From Gammaproteobacteria bacterium 45_16_T64 (GTDB lineage Bacteria > Pseudomonadota > Gammaproteobacteria > Pseudomonadales > Ketobacteraceae), in the NCBI GenBank assembly GCA_002162955.1, contig MABD01000012.1, positions 1 to 64,000 on the forward strand: DNA of 64,000 nt, given 5' to 3'. The translations under genes and the position numbers were made by a program. Positions 40,865-50,475 of the stretch are shown here, piece after piece (within the stretch, counting starts at the first letter, position 1; every line of letters begins with the position of its first letter). Under the pieces are notes generated by a model. That model worked only from the letters and a program-made list of their open reading frames with translations, ran no database searches and had not been told where the DNA came from.

Positions 40865-43009
40865 CTACTGAAATGTCTCACCACTTGCAATTTTATCGGC
40901 AACAATTTGTGGGCAATCAAATCGCTCGCCATACTGTTCTGAAAGCTCTGCACAACGTGCTTGGAACTTCTCAAGGCCGTAGGTATTTACAAACTGCAAG
41001 AAACCACCCGTCCACAATGGAGCCCCGATACCCATAATCGAACCAATATTACCATCAGCAACTGAACGCAATACGTTGGTTTCTAGGCACTTCAATGACT
41101 CAATGACCTGGCGGAATAGCAACCTGTCTTTGATGTCTTGATCTGATATTTCAAATTCAGGCTTATGGAACTTGTCTACGATTCCCGGCCAAATGTTTTT
41201 GTTACCGTCAGCATACTCATAGTAACCACCACCATGGTGACGACCACCTCGACCATTCTCCACGGTAAGAAAATTAATCACCTCACGTAAGGCATTCTGC
41301 TCACCCCACTTATCAGGAATGCCCATAGCTTTCCAGGTCTCCATCCCTTTACGGACTAATTCTAAACTTACTTCATCATTGACCGTTAATGGTCCTACTG
41401 GCATCCCAATGGCTTTACCCAGGTTATCCGCTCGAACTGGATAAACGCCTTCGGTAACCATGCGGGCACCTTCGTCGAAGTAAGTACCAAATGTGCGAGA
41501 AGTAAAGAACCCCATGGAATCATTAACCACAATAGGCGTTTTCTTAATCTGCTTTGTGTAATCAAATGCTTTTGCTAAAGCAAGATCGCTAGTCTGATCA
41601 CCACAGATAATTTCCACCAGTGGCATCTTATCTACAGGCGAGAAGAAGTGGATACCAATAAAGTTTTCAGGCTTGCTTGAGACTTCAGCAAGTTGACCAA
41701 TAGGCAACGTTGAGGTGTTTGAACCCCAAATACCGCCTTCACATAAGTATTTTTCGGTACTGGCAGTAATCTTGTTCTTTAGCTCGATATTCTCAAATAC
41801 AGCCTCAATGATCAGATCGCAGCCCTGCAAGTCAGCATCAACAGCCGTAGGCTTGATAAGAGCCAAAACCTCTGATTTTTTCTCTTCAGTCATTCGCCCT
41901 TTAGCGACACGTTTTGCAAGCAATTTTTCTGAGTAGGATTTTCCTTTTTCAGCAGCTTCCGCAGAAATGTCCTTTAGAATAACTTCAATTCCTGCCATCG
42001 CAGAAACATAAGCAATCCCCTGCCCCATCATACCAGCACCTAGCACACCGACCTTTTTAGTCAGTTGCGGCTCGATACCCTTAGGTCGAGATGCACCGCC
42101 ATTGACTTTATTCATCTGAAAGAAAAAAGTGGTAATAAGATTCTTGGCTTCTGGTGTAGTCGCGAGGTACGCAAGACCACGACTCTCAATACGCATAGCG
42201 GTATTGAAATCTACGCGAGCCGCTTCAACGGCACAGTTAAGAATTTCTTCTGGAGCAGGTAATAATCCGCGTGTTTTTTGCGCCAACATGGCGGGTGCAC
42301 CACCAATAACTTGGGCTAGTTTAGGGGAATTAGCACTTCCACCTGGAATTTTGAAACCCTTTTGATCCCATGGTTGCACAGCCGCTGCACTGTTATCTTT
42401 TTGCTCAAGAATATAAGCCTTGGCACGCGGTACTAATTCCTCTAACGAATCAACGGTTTCATGAATCATACCCGCCTTTAACGCTTTCTCTGACGTGACC
42501 TTTTTACCTTCTAACAAGTATGGCAACGCATTTTGCAGTCCAAGTAGGTTTACCATGCGGACTACACCGCCACCGCCAGGCAAAAGACCCAAACTCACTT
42601 CCGGCAACCCAAGTTGTACGGATTTGTGATTAAAGGCAATGCGATAGTTTGTGGCCAAACAGATTTCAAAACCGCCACCCAAGGCAGCACCATTTATGGC
42701 AGCAACTACAGGTACGGGTAGCTCCTCTAAGCGACGTAATGGCTGCTTGATTTGCGTAAGCATTTCCATAAATTGAGCTTCTTCGCCTTTCTTAGCCAAT
42801 AGAAGATCATTTAAGTCTCCACCCGCAAAGAAAGTTTTCTTAGCAGACGCAAATACCACGCCGGTTAAACCATCTTCAGCTCCAAGCTTTTCAACGGTTT
42901 CTGCCATTGCCTTCCGATATTCTGTGTTCATTGCATTGACTGGACCCGTTTGATCCATAGTGACGGTTACGATTCCGTTGGCATCTTTTTCGTACTTAAA
43001 TACACTCAT
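40865..43009 (-). CDS. FadB/FadJ-type multifunctional enoyl-CoA hydratase / 3-hydroxyacyl-CoA dehydrogenase
   Basis: 714 residues. The N-terminal hydratase domain (to about 190) has FFAGGDLNDLL, AALGGGFEICLATNYR and LGLPEVSLGLLPGGGG, with both catalytic glutamates kept. The NAD-binding dehydrogenase domain begins at VGVLGAGMMGQGIAYVSAMAG, and the HFFSPVDKMPLVEII segment carries the catalytic histidine. It performs steps two and three of beta-oxidation. An AGGAAAAG site precedes the ATG. It follows the thiolase gene by 44 nt in one operon. Confidence 0.93.
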   Translation of the reverse strand: MSVFKYEKDANGIVTVTMDQTGPVNAMNTEYRKAMAETVEKLGAEDGLTGVVFASAKKTFFAGGDLNDLLLAKKGEEAQFMEMLTQIKQPLRRLEELPVPVVAAINGAALGGGFEICLATNYRIAFNHKSVQLGLPEVSLGLLPGGGGVVRMVNLLGLQNALPYLLEGKKVTSEKALKAGMIHETVDSLEELVPRAKAYILEQKDNSAAAVQPWDQKGFKIPGGSANSPKLAQVIGGAPAMLAQKTRGLLPAPEEILNCAVEAARVDFNTAMRIESRGLAYLATTPEAKNLITTFFFQMNKVNGGASRPKGIEPQLTKKVGVLGAGMMGQGIAYVSAMAGIEVILKDISAEAAEKGKSYSEKLLAKRVAKGRMTEEKKSEVLALIKPTAVDADLQGCDLIIEAVFENIELKNKITASTEKYLCEGGIWGSNTSTLPIGQLAEVSSKPENFIGIHFFSPVDKMPLVEIICGDQTSDLALAKAFDYTKQIKKTPIVVNDSMGFFTSRTFGTYFDEGARMVTEGVYPVRADNLGKAIGMPVGPLTVNDEVSLELVRKGMETWKAMGIPDKWGEQNALREVINFLTVENGRGGRHHGGGYYEYADGNKNIWPGIVDKFHKPEFEISDQDIKDRLLFRQVIESLKCLETNVLRSVADGNIGSIMGIGAPLWTGGFLQFVNTYGLEKFQARCAELSEQYGERFDCPQIVADKIASGETFQ

Positions 43010-43053
43010 GATTCTTTTCCTGAAATTTTGTTGTTAATCGGCAACGGTTCGTT

Positions 43054-44265
43054 TTATACGCGCTCAATGATAGTCGCAATACCCATACCACCACCTACAC
43101 ACAAAGAAAGCATCGCGCGTTTAAGATTACGGCGCTCCAATTCATCCAACATAATACTCACCAGCATCGCTCCGGTGGCACCTAATGGGTGACCCATTGC
43201 AATCGCACCGCCATTAACATTAGTCACGTCATGACTGATATCCAGATCTTTCATATAACGCATGGCTACCGAGGCAAAGGCTTCGTTGATCTCCCACAGG
43301 TCTATATCCGACGCTTGCAAACCGGCTTTTTCTAAGCATTTTTTGGCAGCAGGTCCAGGTCCCGCAAGCATAATGACCGGGCATGTGGATAGAACAGTAC
43401 CCGCAACAATACGTCCACGTGGCGCTAGACCTAGATCTTTACCGGCTTTTTCGCTACCAATAAGTACCGCCGAAGCACCATCAACGATACCCGAAGAATT
43501 ACCAGGGGTATGGACATGCTCAACGCGCTCTAAGGAATTATATTTACGCAATATCACATCATCAAAACCAAACCCACCCATCTTCTCGAAGGACGCTCTT
43601 AAGTTTCCTAGGCCTTCCATAGTCGTGTTTGGCTTAATGAAATCATCTTTTTCTAGAATGATCAGGCCATTTTTATCAAGAACAGGTAATACAGATTTAT
43701 CAAAATATCCGTTATCGCGGGCATGAGTCGCGCGCCTTTGTGATTCCACCGCGAAAGCATCTACATCTTCACGGCTGTAACCATCTAAATTGGCAATAAC
43801 ATCAGCGCCAATACCCTGAGGTACAAAGTCAGTTTTTAGTTGAAACGCAACATCTCCGCCTAAAGCTCCGCCATTTGATCCCATAGGAATACGAGACATT
43901 GACTCTACACCGCCAGCAACAACAAGCTCTTCCCAGCCAGAAGCGATTTTTTGGGCTGCCATATTCACCGCTTCTAAACCAGAAGCACAAAAACGATCCA
44001 ATTGAACTCCCGCGACGGACTCATCCCAATCAGCGTTTTGAACAACCATCTTTGCAACATCTGAGCCCTGCTCACCAACAGGTGTTACACAGCCTAATAT
44101 CACGTCATCAACGTAAGAAGTATCAAGGTCTAACCGAGACTGTAGTCCTCGTAATAGGCCAGCACCCAAATCAATCGGTTTAACTTCGTGCAGACTTCCG
44201 TCTTTCTTACCTTTGCTACGAGGAGTACGAACGGCTTCGTAGATATAAGCGTGATTAGTCATCAT
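43054..44265 (-). CDS. Acetyl-CoA acyltransferase (thiolase)
   Basis: 403 residues from the ATG at 44265 (44262 is equally possible); the open frame reaches 44352 but the conserved start is [20 protein letters not shown]. The nucleophilic cysteine is in [14 protein letters not shown], the histidine in [18 protein letters not shown] and the second cysteine in [15 protein letters not shown]. It releases acetyl-CoA (or propionyl-CoA) in the last step of beta-oxidation and is the first gene of the operon with the multifunctional enzyme. Substrate range is not determinable. Confidence 0.92.
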   Translation of the reverse strand: MMTNHAYIYEAVRTPRSKGKKDGSLHEVKPIDLGAGLLRGLQSRLDLDTSYVDDVILGCVTPVGEQGSDVAKMVVQNADWDESVAGVQLDRFCASGLEAVNMAAQKIASGWEELVVAGGVESMSRIPMGSNGGALGGDVAFQLKTDFVPQGIGADVIANLDGYSREDVDAFAVESQRRATHARDNGYFDKSVLPVLDKNGLIILEKDDFIKPNTTMEGLGNLRASFEKMGGFGFDDVILRKYNSLERVEHVHTPGNSSGIVDGASAVLIGSEKAGKDLGLAPRGRIVAGTVLSTCPVIMLAGPGPAAKKCLEKAGLQASDIDLWEINEAFASVAMRYMKDLDISHDVTNVNGGAIAMGHPLGATGAMLVSIMLDELERRNLKRAMLSLCVGGGMGIATIIERV

Positions 44266-44777
44266 ATGTCTCTTTCTAGTTAACAGACCCAAGCGGGTGC
44301 AAAGTGCAACCAGTTTGCGTCGTAAGGCAGGGGGAAACAATGGCATGGGCAATCACAAAAATAGACATAAACTATCACCACTTCTAGGTATATCGACCTA
44401 CGATAAAATAGCTAAATCGACCATAAGAAAGTCAATTAATGAGCGATATACCGAGAAATATGCTCTGTAGGCCACCAACCATCACAATTAACTCACTTAG
44501 GCATGATCCCCACGGAACGAGATATGCCTAATAGTTGAGACACCACAAACCCAACCAATCGGCCTTTATGTTCGAAAAAGCTGATAGGGTGAGTGAAATG
44601 ACGTCATCTTTGGCCGTTCCATCCTACATTGATATTCAAGGCCAAGAGGCGCCTCCTTTGCACACCTTAACTTGCTCTACGTTGCTGTCAGAATTATCGA
44701 GTTAAAACTACACTTGTTGAAAGGCTAACGTAATTCGAAGAAGCAACCTCTTTGGGTGCCATCATAGAGATTATTAA
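44266..44777. other. Divergent intergenic region between thiolase and histidine kinase genes
   Basis: 512 nt without a convincing gene. It contains an inverted repeat TTAGGCAT / ATGCCTAA (44497-44504 and 44524-44531, 19 nt apart) and a more distant pair GGTATATCG / CGATATACC (44387-44395 and 44444-44452). Promoters of both neighbours must be here; none was clear enough to assign. Confidence 0.45.
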
Positions 44778-46382
44778 ATGAAGATTTATCAAAAACTATT
44801 GCTTGGATTTATCCTAATCTCGCTATTGGTACTCCTTGTCGGCAGCATTTCAATATTTAGTGACGATCAAATATCGAATGATATATCCCAACTGGTCAAT
44901 AGCTCCCTGAAAGAGGCAGAGGGTGCTGCCAAAATGAATTATGCGCTACAAAAAACTCAGCTAAATGCTCAACGATTATTATCAGAAAGGCTCCGTGAGA
45001 TTGTAGAACCAGCTGAAGCCGCTAGCGCAATAGTTGCTGCAACAAGAGCAAATATGGAAATACACAAAGCTATCGTGGATTTTGAAAAATGGTTGATCAA
45101 AGGTAGAGAAGCAACAAACCAAGGCGTTGTCCTTGCTGGTAAGGCTGGGGAAAAAGATCAAGTTAAAGAAGAGAAGGAAGATCTACTCATTCTAAACAAT
45201 ATTGGGCTCCAATTTACAGAGTATAAGGCGGCTCTATCGCAGTTCATTGTACTAACCAAGGAGGATCTCGATGATGCTGATGAATGGCTAAAAGACGTAG
45301 TGAACCCTTTGCTAATCAACGTGACGCAAAGGGTTCATAGCTATCAGGAAGACACGGAAGGAGAATTACATGCTGAAGCTGGGGAAATAAGAGAGGCCGC
45401 AGAGGGGAATACCAAAATAATGCTCACCACCACCGCAATAGCTCTCTGTATGGCTTTGATATTAGGTTTAAGTAGTGCGCATGCGATTACAAAGCCTCTT
45501 GTTGACCTGAAGATAGCGGTGACTGCTATAGGCGCTGGAAAGTTAGATACGAGATTGGTGGTTAATAGTAACGATGAAATTGGCGTCCTTCTAGACTCCT
45601 TCAACAATATGGCAAAGGATATTGAGTCTGCTAATAGCGAGTTAAAGAATAGTCAACACCAACTTCTTCAAACTGCAAAGCTAGCTTCTATCGGAGAAAT
45701 ATCTGCAGGGCTGGCCCATGAGCTCAACCAGCCATTAGGTACGATTGGAATGATCGCCGAATTCGCCACCAAATTACTAGACGATAGCAACTTTGACAGA
45801 GACAACTTTAGACAAAAAATGCAGAAAATCACAACTCAGGTTGACCGCGCAACAAGAATCATCACTCATTTAAAAATATTCAGCCGAAAAGAAGAACATG
45901 AATCGGAAGAAAAAGATATCAACTGGATCATCGAAGAGTCTTTGGTTCTATTAAAAGAACCATTAAAGCTATGCGATATCTCCCTGGATATCGAACTCGG
46001 TGATAGATTGCCAAAAATTATATGTAATTACATCCAAATAGATCAAGTGTTGATAAATCTAATAAAGAACGCACAGGATTCCTTTGACAACTTTGACAAC
46101 TTTGACAACTCTTATAATAAACTAATAACCGTACGCAGTTATGAAAAAAATGAGACTATCTGTATAGACGTTGAAGATAATGGGTCCGGCATGTCCGAGT
46201 CAGTTGTTGATAGGGTATTTGATCCTTTTTTTACCACAAAACCTGTTGGCAAAGGTGCCGGCCTTGGAATGTCGATTAGTTACGGGATAGTAAAAGAACA
46301 CAAAGGAATATTATCTGTAACCACCCGTGAAGGAAAAGGCACCCTCTTTACTGTCGCACTTCCCATGAAAGAATTAACCTAA
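44778..46382 (+). CDS. Membrane sensor histidine kinase
   Basis: 534 residues. A membrane helix near 7-28, a periplasmic helical-bundle-like sensor domain (about 30-210), a second helix near 212-232, then HAMP (ITKPLVDLKIAVTAIGAGKL). The phosphorylated histidine is H314 in SAGLAHELNQPLGTIG, followed by an ATPase with NLIKNAQDS, DNGSGMSE and GKGAGLGMSISYG. A perfect 9-bp triplet repeat (TTTGACAAC three times, 46083-46109) inserts FDNFDNFDN just after the N box. It lies 26 nt before its likely response-regulator gene. Confidence 0.92.
   Translation: MKIYQKLLLGFILISLLVLLVGSISIFSDDQISNDISQLVNSSLKEAEGAAKMNYALQKTQLNAQRLLSERLREIVEPAEAASAIVAATRANMEIHKAIVDFEKWLIKGREATNQGVVLAGKAGEKDQVKEEKEDLLILNNIGLQFTEYKAALSQFIVLTKEDLDDADEWLKDVVNPLLINVTQRVHSYQEDTEGELHAEAGEIREAAEGNTKIMLTTTAIALCMALILGLSSAHAITKPLVDLKIAVTAIGAGKLDTRLVVNSNDEIGVLLDSFNNMAKDIESANSELKNSQHQLLQTAKLASIGEISAGLAHELNQPLGTIGMIAEFATKLLDDSNFDRDNFRQKMQKITTQVDRATRIITHLKIFSRKEEHESEEKDINWIIEESLVLLKEPLKLCDISLDIELGDRLPKIICNYIQIDQVLINLIKNAQDSFDNFDNFDNSYNKLITVRSYEKNETICIDVEDNGSGMSESVVDRVFDPFFTTKPVGKGAGLGMSISYGIVKEHKGILSVTTREGKGTLFTVALPMKELT
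46083..46109 (+). repeat. Perfect 9-bp tandem repeat, three copies, inside the kinase gene
   Basis: TTTGACAAC occurs three times without interruption, encoding FDN three times between the N and G1 boxes of the ATPase domain. Copy change by slippage would add or remove three residues without breaking the frame. Confidence 0.9.
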
Positions 46383-46408
46383 TTCACTCTACACATACTG
46401 GTTTCACT

Positions 46409-46780
46409 ATGAACAAGATACTACTGATTGATGATGACAAAGACTTTAATGATACATTGAAAGAATTTCTAGAATACGAAGGATTTAGCGTTATCTGTGC
46501 TTATAACGGAAAAGAAGGTCTTTCATTAATACGTAAAGAAAAGCCAGACTTGATCATAACAGATATCGTTATGCCAAATGTTGATGGTCTCGAAGTTTTG
46601 GTTGAACTACAAAGAGAACCCTTGTCGTTTCCCACAAAAATAATAGCCATATCCGGGGGTGGTCGCATTGATGGGGAATACTACCTTGATACCGCTGAGG
46701 CGTTTAACACCGATTATACGTTCGAAAAGCCGTTAGTTGTCGGGGAATTACTCAAGGCAATTAGGGAATTATTGAACTGA
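46409..46780 (+). CDS. Single-domain response regulator
   Basis: 123 residues. Acidic pocket in LLIDDDKDF, phospho-acceptor D in DLIITDIVMPNVDG, and lysine in FEKPLVVG are present, and no output domain follows. Immediately downstream of the sensor kinase, its likely partner. CheY-type signalling or handing phosphate to another output is possible. Confidence 0.9.
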   Translation: MNKILLIDDDKDFNDTLKEFLEYEGFSVICAYNGKEGLSLIRKEKPDLIITDIVMPNVDGLEVLVELQREPLSFPTKIIAISGGGRIDGEYYLDTAEAFNTDYTFEKPLVVGELLKAIRELLN

Positions 46781-46962
46781 CGTTATCCATCAGTGTTCAT
46801 TGCAAAGATATTTTTAAACCATAGCCCTCTTTAGTCCATCGTAATATATGGCTATATTGTTTTTATATAACAGCAGAAAAAGCATAGAAGTGCTATATAG
46901 TAGTATACGACTTTGATTGAGTTAGTTCTTTTGGTTCAGTAATCTAAGGGCAACAATAAAAC

Positions 46963-48072
46963 ATGCCAACTCCTACCAAAATTTTACTCATTGACCATGA
47001 TGAATGTGACATCGATACACTGGAATATATGCTGCAAAAAGACTATCTCATTAGCAGCCTGGATGACAGTGAAAAAGTCGTAGAACGCGCGACATGTATC
47101 CGACCCAATATCGTCATCGTCAATCCCGAAATGCCGAACTTACCCATCAAAGCATTATGCGACAAATTAAAGACACTACGACCACCAAGCTCTCTGTTGT
47201 TCCTATCATCTACAAACACCATCGAACTATGTATGGAAGCCTACGAAAATGGTGCCGACGACTTCATTCTAAAGCCATTCAATCCTATTGAAATACATGA
47301 AAAGATCCGTGTACTTACCCGAAACATAGCTATCAAACAAAAACTCGAAATGGCAAGTGAAACTGCTCGTGTCGCGATGGAAAATAGTTTTGAACTAGGT
47401 ACTATCATTACTTTTATGGAGTCGATGGGGGCATGCACTGATTACGATGAACTTAGTCTATCATTTTTCAATGCAATCGAAGACTTTGGTTTAAGTGGGT
47501 CTCTCCAGATAAGAGGAAGCTTCGGATCCCTGAATTTTAGATGCGCAAATGATTCTCTCGACGCCACAATTTTAAGTGATTATCAGGGAGAAAAAAAGAC
47601 CATAGAGCAACCTCAAAAGATGATAATTCATCACAATAACATTTCGGTAATTCTTAGGGATCTCCCCTCTCCTGAATCCATGAAATATGGACGCCTCAAG
47701 GATCACCTTTGCATTATGGTCAACTCTACGGTTTCTAGAGTGACCAGTTTAGCTCTGCAAATGGAATTGGAAGAGAAAAGGGAATTTGGCGTAGAAGAAA
47801 CACTAAAAATGACGTCTACTATCAAGGAGAAATTCCAGCAAAGCTATGCACTGTATCAAAGTAATGCCGATAGCCGCGTCTCTGACTTTGGACAACAAAT
47901 GGAAGCTGTATTTTTCTCTCTATCACTCGACTATCAACAAGAAGAGTTACTACTGGACTCTATGCGCTCTCTCCTTCTTGAAATGTCTGATTCAACGGCC
48001 CTAAAGACGATGTTGAACAAGAATATAGACGAATTATTACATGCAGTAACCCTCCTACTTGGTGATCAATAG
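46963..48072 (+). CDS. Receiver-like protein lacking the phospho-acceptor aspartate, with unknown C-terminal part
   Basis: 369 residues. Residues ~1-125 have the receiver fold (ILLIDHDE, FLSSTN, DDFILKPFNP), but the position normally held by the phosphorylated Asp is N54 in NIVIVNPEMP, and the acidic pair reads DHD. It cannot be a standard phospho-receiver. The C-terminal ~240 residues begin with a coiled-coil-like helix and have no family I recognise; a helical region near 260-360 includes TSTIKEKFQQSYALYQSN. It follows the kinase/regulator pair by 182 nt and may read their state by protein contact. Confidence 0.72.
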   Translation: MPTPTKILLIDHDECDIDTLEYMLQKDYLISSLDDSEKVVERATCIRPNIVIVNPEMPNLPIKALCDKLKTLRPPSSLLFLSSTNTIELCMEAYENGADDFILKPFNPIEIHEKIRVLTRNIAIKQKLEMASETARVAMENSFELGTIITFMESMGACTDYDELSLSFFNAIEDFGLSGSLQIRGSFGSLNFRCANDSLDATILSDYQGEKKTIEQPQKMIIHHNNISVILRDLPSPESMKYGRLKDHLCIMVNSTVSRVTSLALQMELEEKREFGVEETLKMTSTIKEKFQQSYALYQSNADSRVSDFGQQMEAVFFSLSLDYQQEELLLDSMRSLLLEMSDSTALKTMLNKNIDELLHAVTLLLGDQ

Positions 48073-48273
48073 GTGATTTTGTTAGGGTCTGGGTTCTCTA
48101 TCATATCACTTCTATCATTGTTGATATTGAAGTAAGACCTGGTCAATTGACCACAAAGCTCCTCATCAAGAAGAACCAAGTTGAGTCAAAAAGGTCATCA
48201 TTTTCGGCCAATGAACAGTAATAATACGTATTAACTTGCACTAAAAATACACATGAATATACGCAAAGGTCAC

Positions 48274-49008
48274 CTATTTTGGTGATTCCTTTTGAATATT
48301 AGAATCTCTAATAAACATAGCGAATTTTTCGTTATCCCCGTTAAAACGGTCTACATCAACCGCCCCCTCTATACCTGCTACCTTTCCAGTGTCCGAATAT
48401 TGCCATAAAGACCAATCACGTCCTCTCCAGGCACCTGGTAGGAATTCGAAGGATTTGGTGTAATCTGCAACCCATAAGGTATATTCCGCCAGCCTAGTAT
48501 CCGTTAAAAATTCATTGGCAAAGCTCACATCGGTATACAAAATAGGACGGCGCCCTGTTGCCTCCTTTACGGTTTTCAACCATTCGAGCACGCCGAGCAG
48601 CAACTTCTCCTTCGAGACATGGTCAGTTATCTCTACATCCAATATCGGAGGAATATCAACTGACCTAAACTTTCGCACGGTGTTTAAATAATGATTAGCT
48701 TGGGCTACAGGGTCATCATCAGCATAGAAAAAATGGTAGGCTCCCCGCGTCAAATTGATTGCTCTTAAACTATGCCAATTCGCTTGAAATTGTGGATCCA
48801 CATAGGTAATTCCGCCTGTCGCTTTAGCAATTGAAAAACCAAACTTCTGTCTATCCAATTGTGGCCAGTTTACAACGCCCTGGAAATGCGACACATCGAT
48901 GCCTAATACATAACTAGTTTGTTTCGCGTGACTGACAGAAGAAGACATCACGTACCATGCTATCATTGGCACGAAAAACAGGAACAAAGACAATACTTTC
49001 TTAAACAT
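48274..49008 (-). CDS. GH25-family lysozyme (N-acetylmuramidase)
   Basis: 244 residues with an N-terminal signal/anchor (about 4-28). The family GH25 signatures are clear: YVLGIDVSHFQGVVNWPQL, FSIAKATGGITYVDPQF, YHFFYADDDP, and the catalytic D-x-E in PPILDVEITDH. WSLWQYSDTGKVAGIEGAVDVDRFNG closes the barrel. It cuts the glycan strands of peptidoglycan; in a bacterium it may serve remodelling, competition or release of envelope proteins. No phage genes are near. Confidence 0.9.
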   Translation of the reverse strand: MFKKVLSLFLFFVPMIAWYVMSSSVSHAKQTSYVLGIDVSHFQGVVNWPQLDRQKFGFSIAKATGGITYVDPQFQANWHSLRAINLTRGAYHFFYADDDPVAQANHYLNTVRKFRSVDIPPILDVEITDHVSKEKLLLGVLEWLKTVKEATGRRPILYTDVSFANEFLTDTRLAEYTLWVADYTKSFEFLPGAWRGRDWSLWQYSDTGKVAGIEGAVDVDRFNGDNEKFAMFIRDSNIQKESPK

Positions 49009-49380
49009 GAGATACCATCCCTCGACTTCTCATTTAATATTTAGCCCAGTAATCCCATATTGCAGAGTACAATGTCCCGCGATATAGGCTTCCCTCGCCT
49101 ATATGAGTAAAGATGCCTTTTCTTATTAGCACAAGGAATTTACAGCATACTGCACTGATTAAATTGGAATAATAAACAACCAACGAACCATCACTAAGTC
49201 TCTAGATATTCACCCTTTTTCAGTTTAAACCCGATTAGGGATTTCTAGGGTGTTTAGTCTTTTTACTCATAATCATATGGAATTATGTTTGTTCATATCC
49301 ACTCCTAATACGGGGTAACATATGGTAGGGACGAGTGTCTGTATTGATAGTAACCGTTTCATCATAGTATTGGGTGTTGT
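49009..49380. other. Divergent intergenic region between lysozyme and cNMP-binding protein genes
   Basis: 372 nt without a convincing gene. It contains the inverted repeat ATATAGGC-TTCCCTC-GCCTATAT (49082-49104), about 75 nt upstream of the lysozyme ATG, a possible operator. No clear promoter elements were assigned. Confidence 0.45.
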
Positions 49381-50475
49381 ATGAATAATCGAATAGTAGG
49401 TATCGACAAAAATTTGTGCGACAGGTTTACTCCGTTAAAGGATATCCCCAACAGTATGCGGGAGGAGCTACTCATTCACGCAAAGGTTACCGGCTTTGAT
49501 GTATACAGCAACATAATATCCCATTTAGAAAACCCACATATGGTCCATTTTCTGATAGAAGGTTGCGCCGACATTCGTCATTCATTCGACCGACGAAAAA
49601 ACCTCTCCAGTAATGATCCTAAATGTACTTTTCCTCTTGAAGAATTAATAACTATCGGTGGTAATATTCGCGCGATCACCCCCTGCAAGGTGCTGATCGT
49701 AAACAGAAATTATCTAAAAGAAATTCAGATAAAATCGAGAGCAACAATAAACCACAAAAATCGTAATAGAGATAATACATCATTATTCTTGTCGGATTTT
49801 ATCGAAAAAGACAGTAACTCACATTGGAAGACCCTGTTTTATCAATCGCAATTAGCGTTGAGCTTAACGCCAAAGCAAATACATAAGGTTTTTCGTGGGC
49901 TTAGGGATATCTTCGTTCACGAAGGTGAATACGTAATAAAACACCAAACTAAGGGGGAGTTTTTCTACATTCTAAAAGACGGTCACGCAGTTATACTACC
50001 CGACGAAAAAGGGGAATACTATGGTGACAAATATAACGTGTCTTTGGGTGGGTATTTTGGAGAAGAAGCATTGATTTCCGGACTACCCCGTAATGCGGAT
50101 ATAATCATGAAATCCGACGGCATAGTCGGTAGGTTGGATAAAAAGGACTTTGACGAGTATGTTAAAAAGTCACTTGTACGCACCCCATCGTTAGCCTTGT
50201 TACACAATTTGGCGAACCCCATCTTCTGTGATGTCCGTACTCCAACTGAATACAAACGAGATCATATGCCGCATAGTATCAATGTGCCGGTAGGAAAGAT
50301 CAGAAAGTACATAAGCTCGTTTGATCGTAAATTATCTTACGTCGTTACTCCTGAAGGTGGAAGTAAAAGCGAACTTGCAACTTACCTAATGCGTCAGGCA
50401 GGTATTGACGTGTACTATATGGATTCATTATTACGCAAGCAATTTATACAAGAAACAGAAGGCCTCAGAGCCTAG
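49381..50475 (+). CDS. Double cyclic-nucleotide-binding-like protein with a rhodanese-like C-terminus
   Basis: 364 residues. A degenerate first cNMP-like domain (~20-105) is followed by a good second one (~160-265), with VHEGEYVIKHQTKGEFFYIL and the phosphate-binding cassette GGYFGEEALISGLPRNADI, keeping the Glu and Arg that contact the nucleotide. The last ~90 residues are rhodanese-like (PIFCDVRTPTEYKRDHMPHS), but the active-site cysteine position reads T323 in YVVTPEGGSKSE, so sulphurtransferase activity is unlikely. No HTH is present, so it is not a CRP-type regulator. It ends exactly where the convergent AMMECR1 gene ends. Confidence 0.8.
   Translation: MNNRIVGIDKNLCDRFTPLKDIPNSMREELLIHAKVTGFDVYSNIISHLENPHMVHFLIEGCADIRHSFDRRKNLSSNDPKCTFPLEELITIGGNIRAITPCKVLIVNRNYLKEIQIKSRATINHKNRNRDNTSLFLSDFIEKDSNSHWKTLFYQSQLALSLTPKQIHKVFRGLRDIFVHEGEYVIKHQTKGEFFYILKDGHAVILPDEKGEYYGDKYNVSLGGYFGEEALISGLPRNADIIMKSDGIVGRLDKKDFDEYVKKSLVRTPSLALLHNLANPIFCDVRTPTEYKRDHMPHSINVPVGKIRKYISSFDRKLSYVVTPEGGSKSELATYLMRQAGIDVYYMDSLLRKQFIQETEGLRA

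Noticed and set aside
43262-43726. 154-codon open frame on the plus strand
   Set aside because: It lies entirely opposite the thiolase gene, has low-complexity composition and no ribosome-binding site; a shadow of the real frame.
44387-44452. Inverted repeat GGTATATCG / CGATATACC 48 nt apart
   Set aside because: Wide spacing and A+T richness make chance likely; not listed as an operator.
48073-48273. Terminator near the lysozyme 3' end
   Set aside because: Only short, interrupted arms overlapping the coding end; not convincing.
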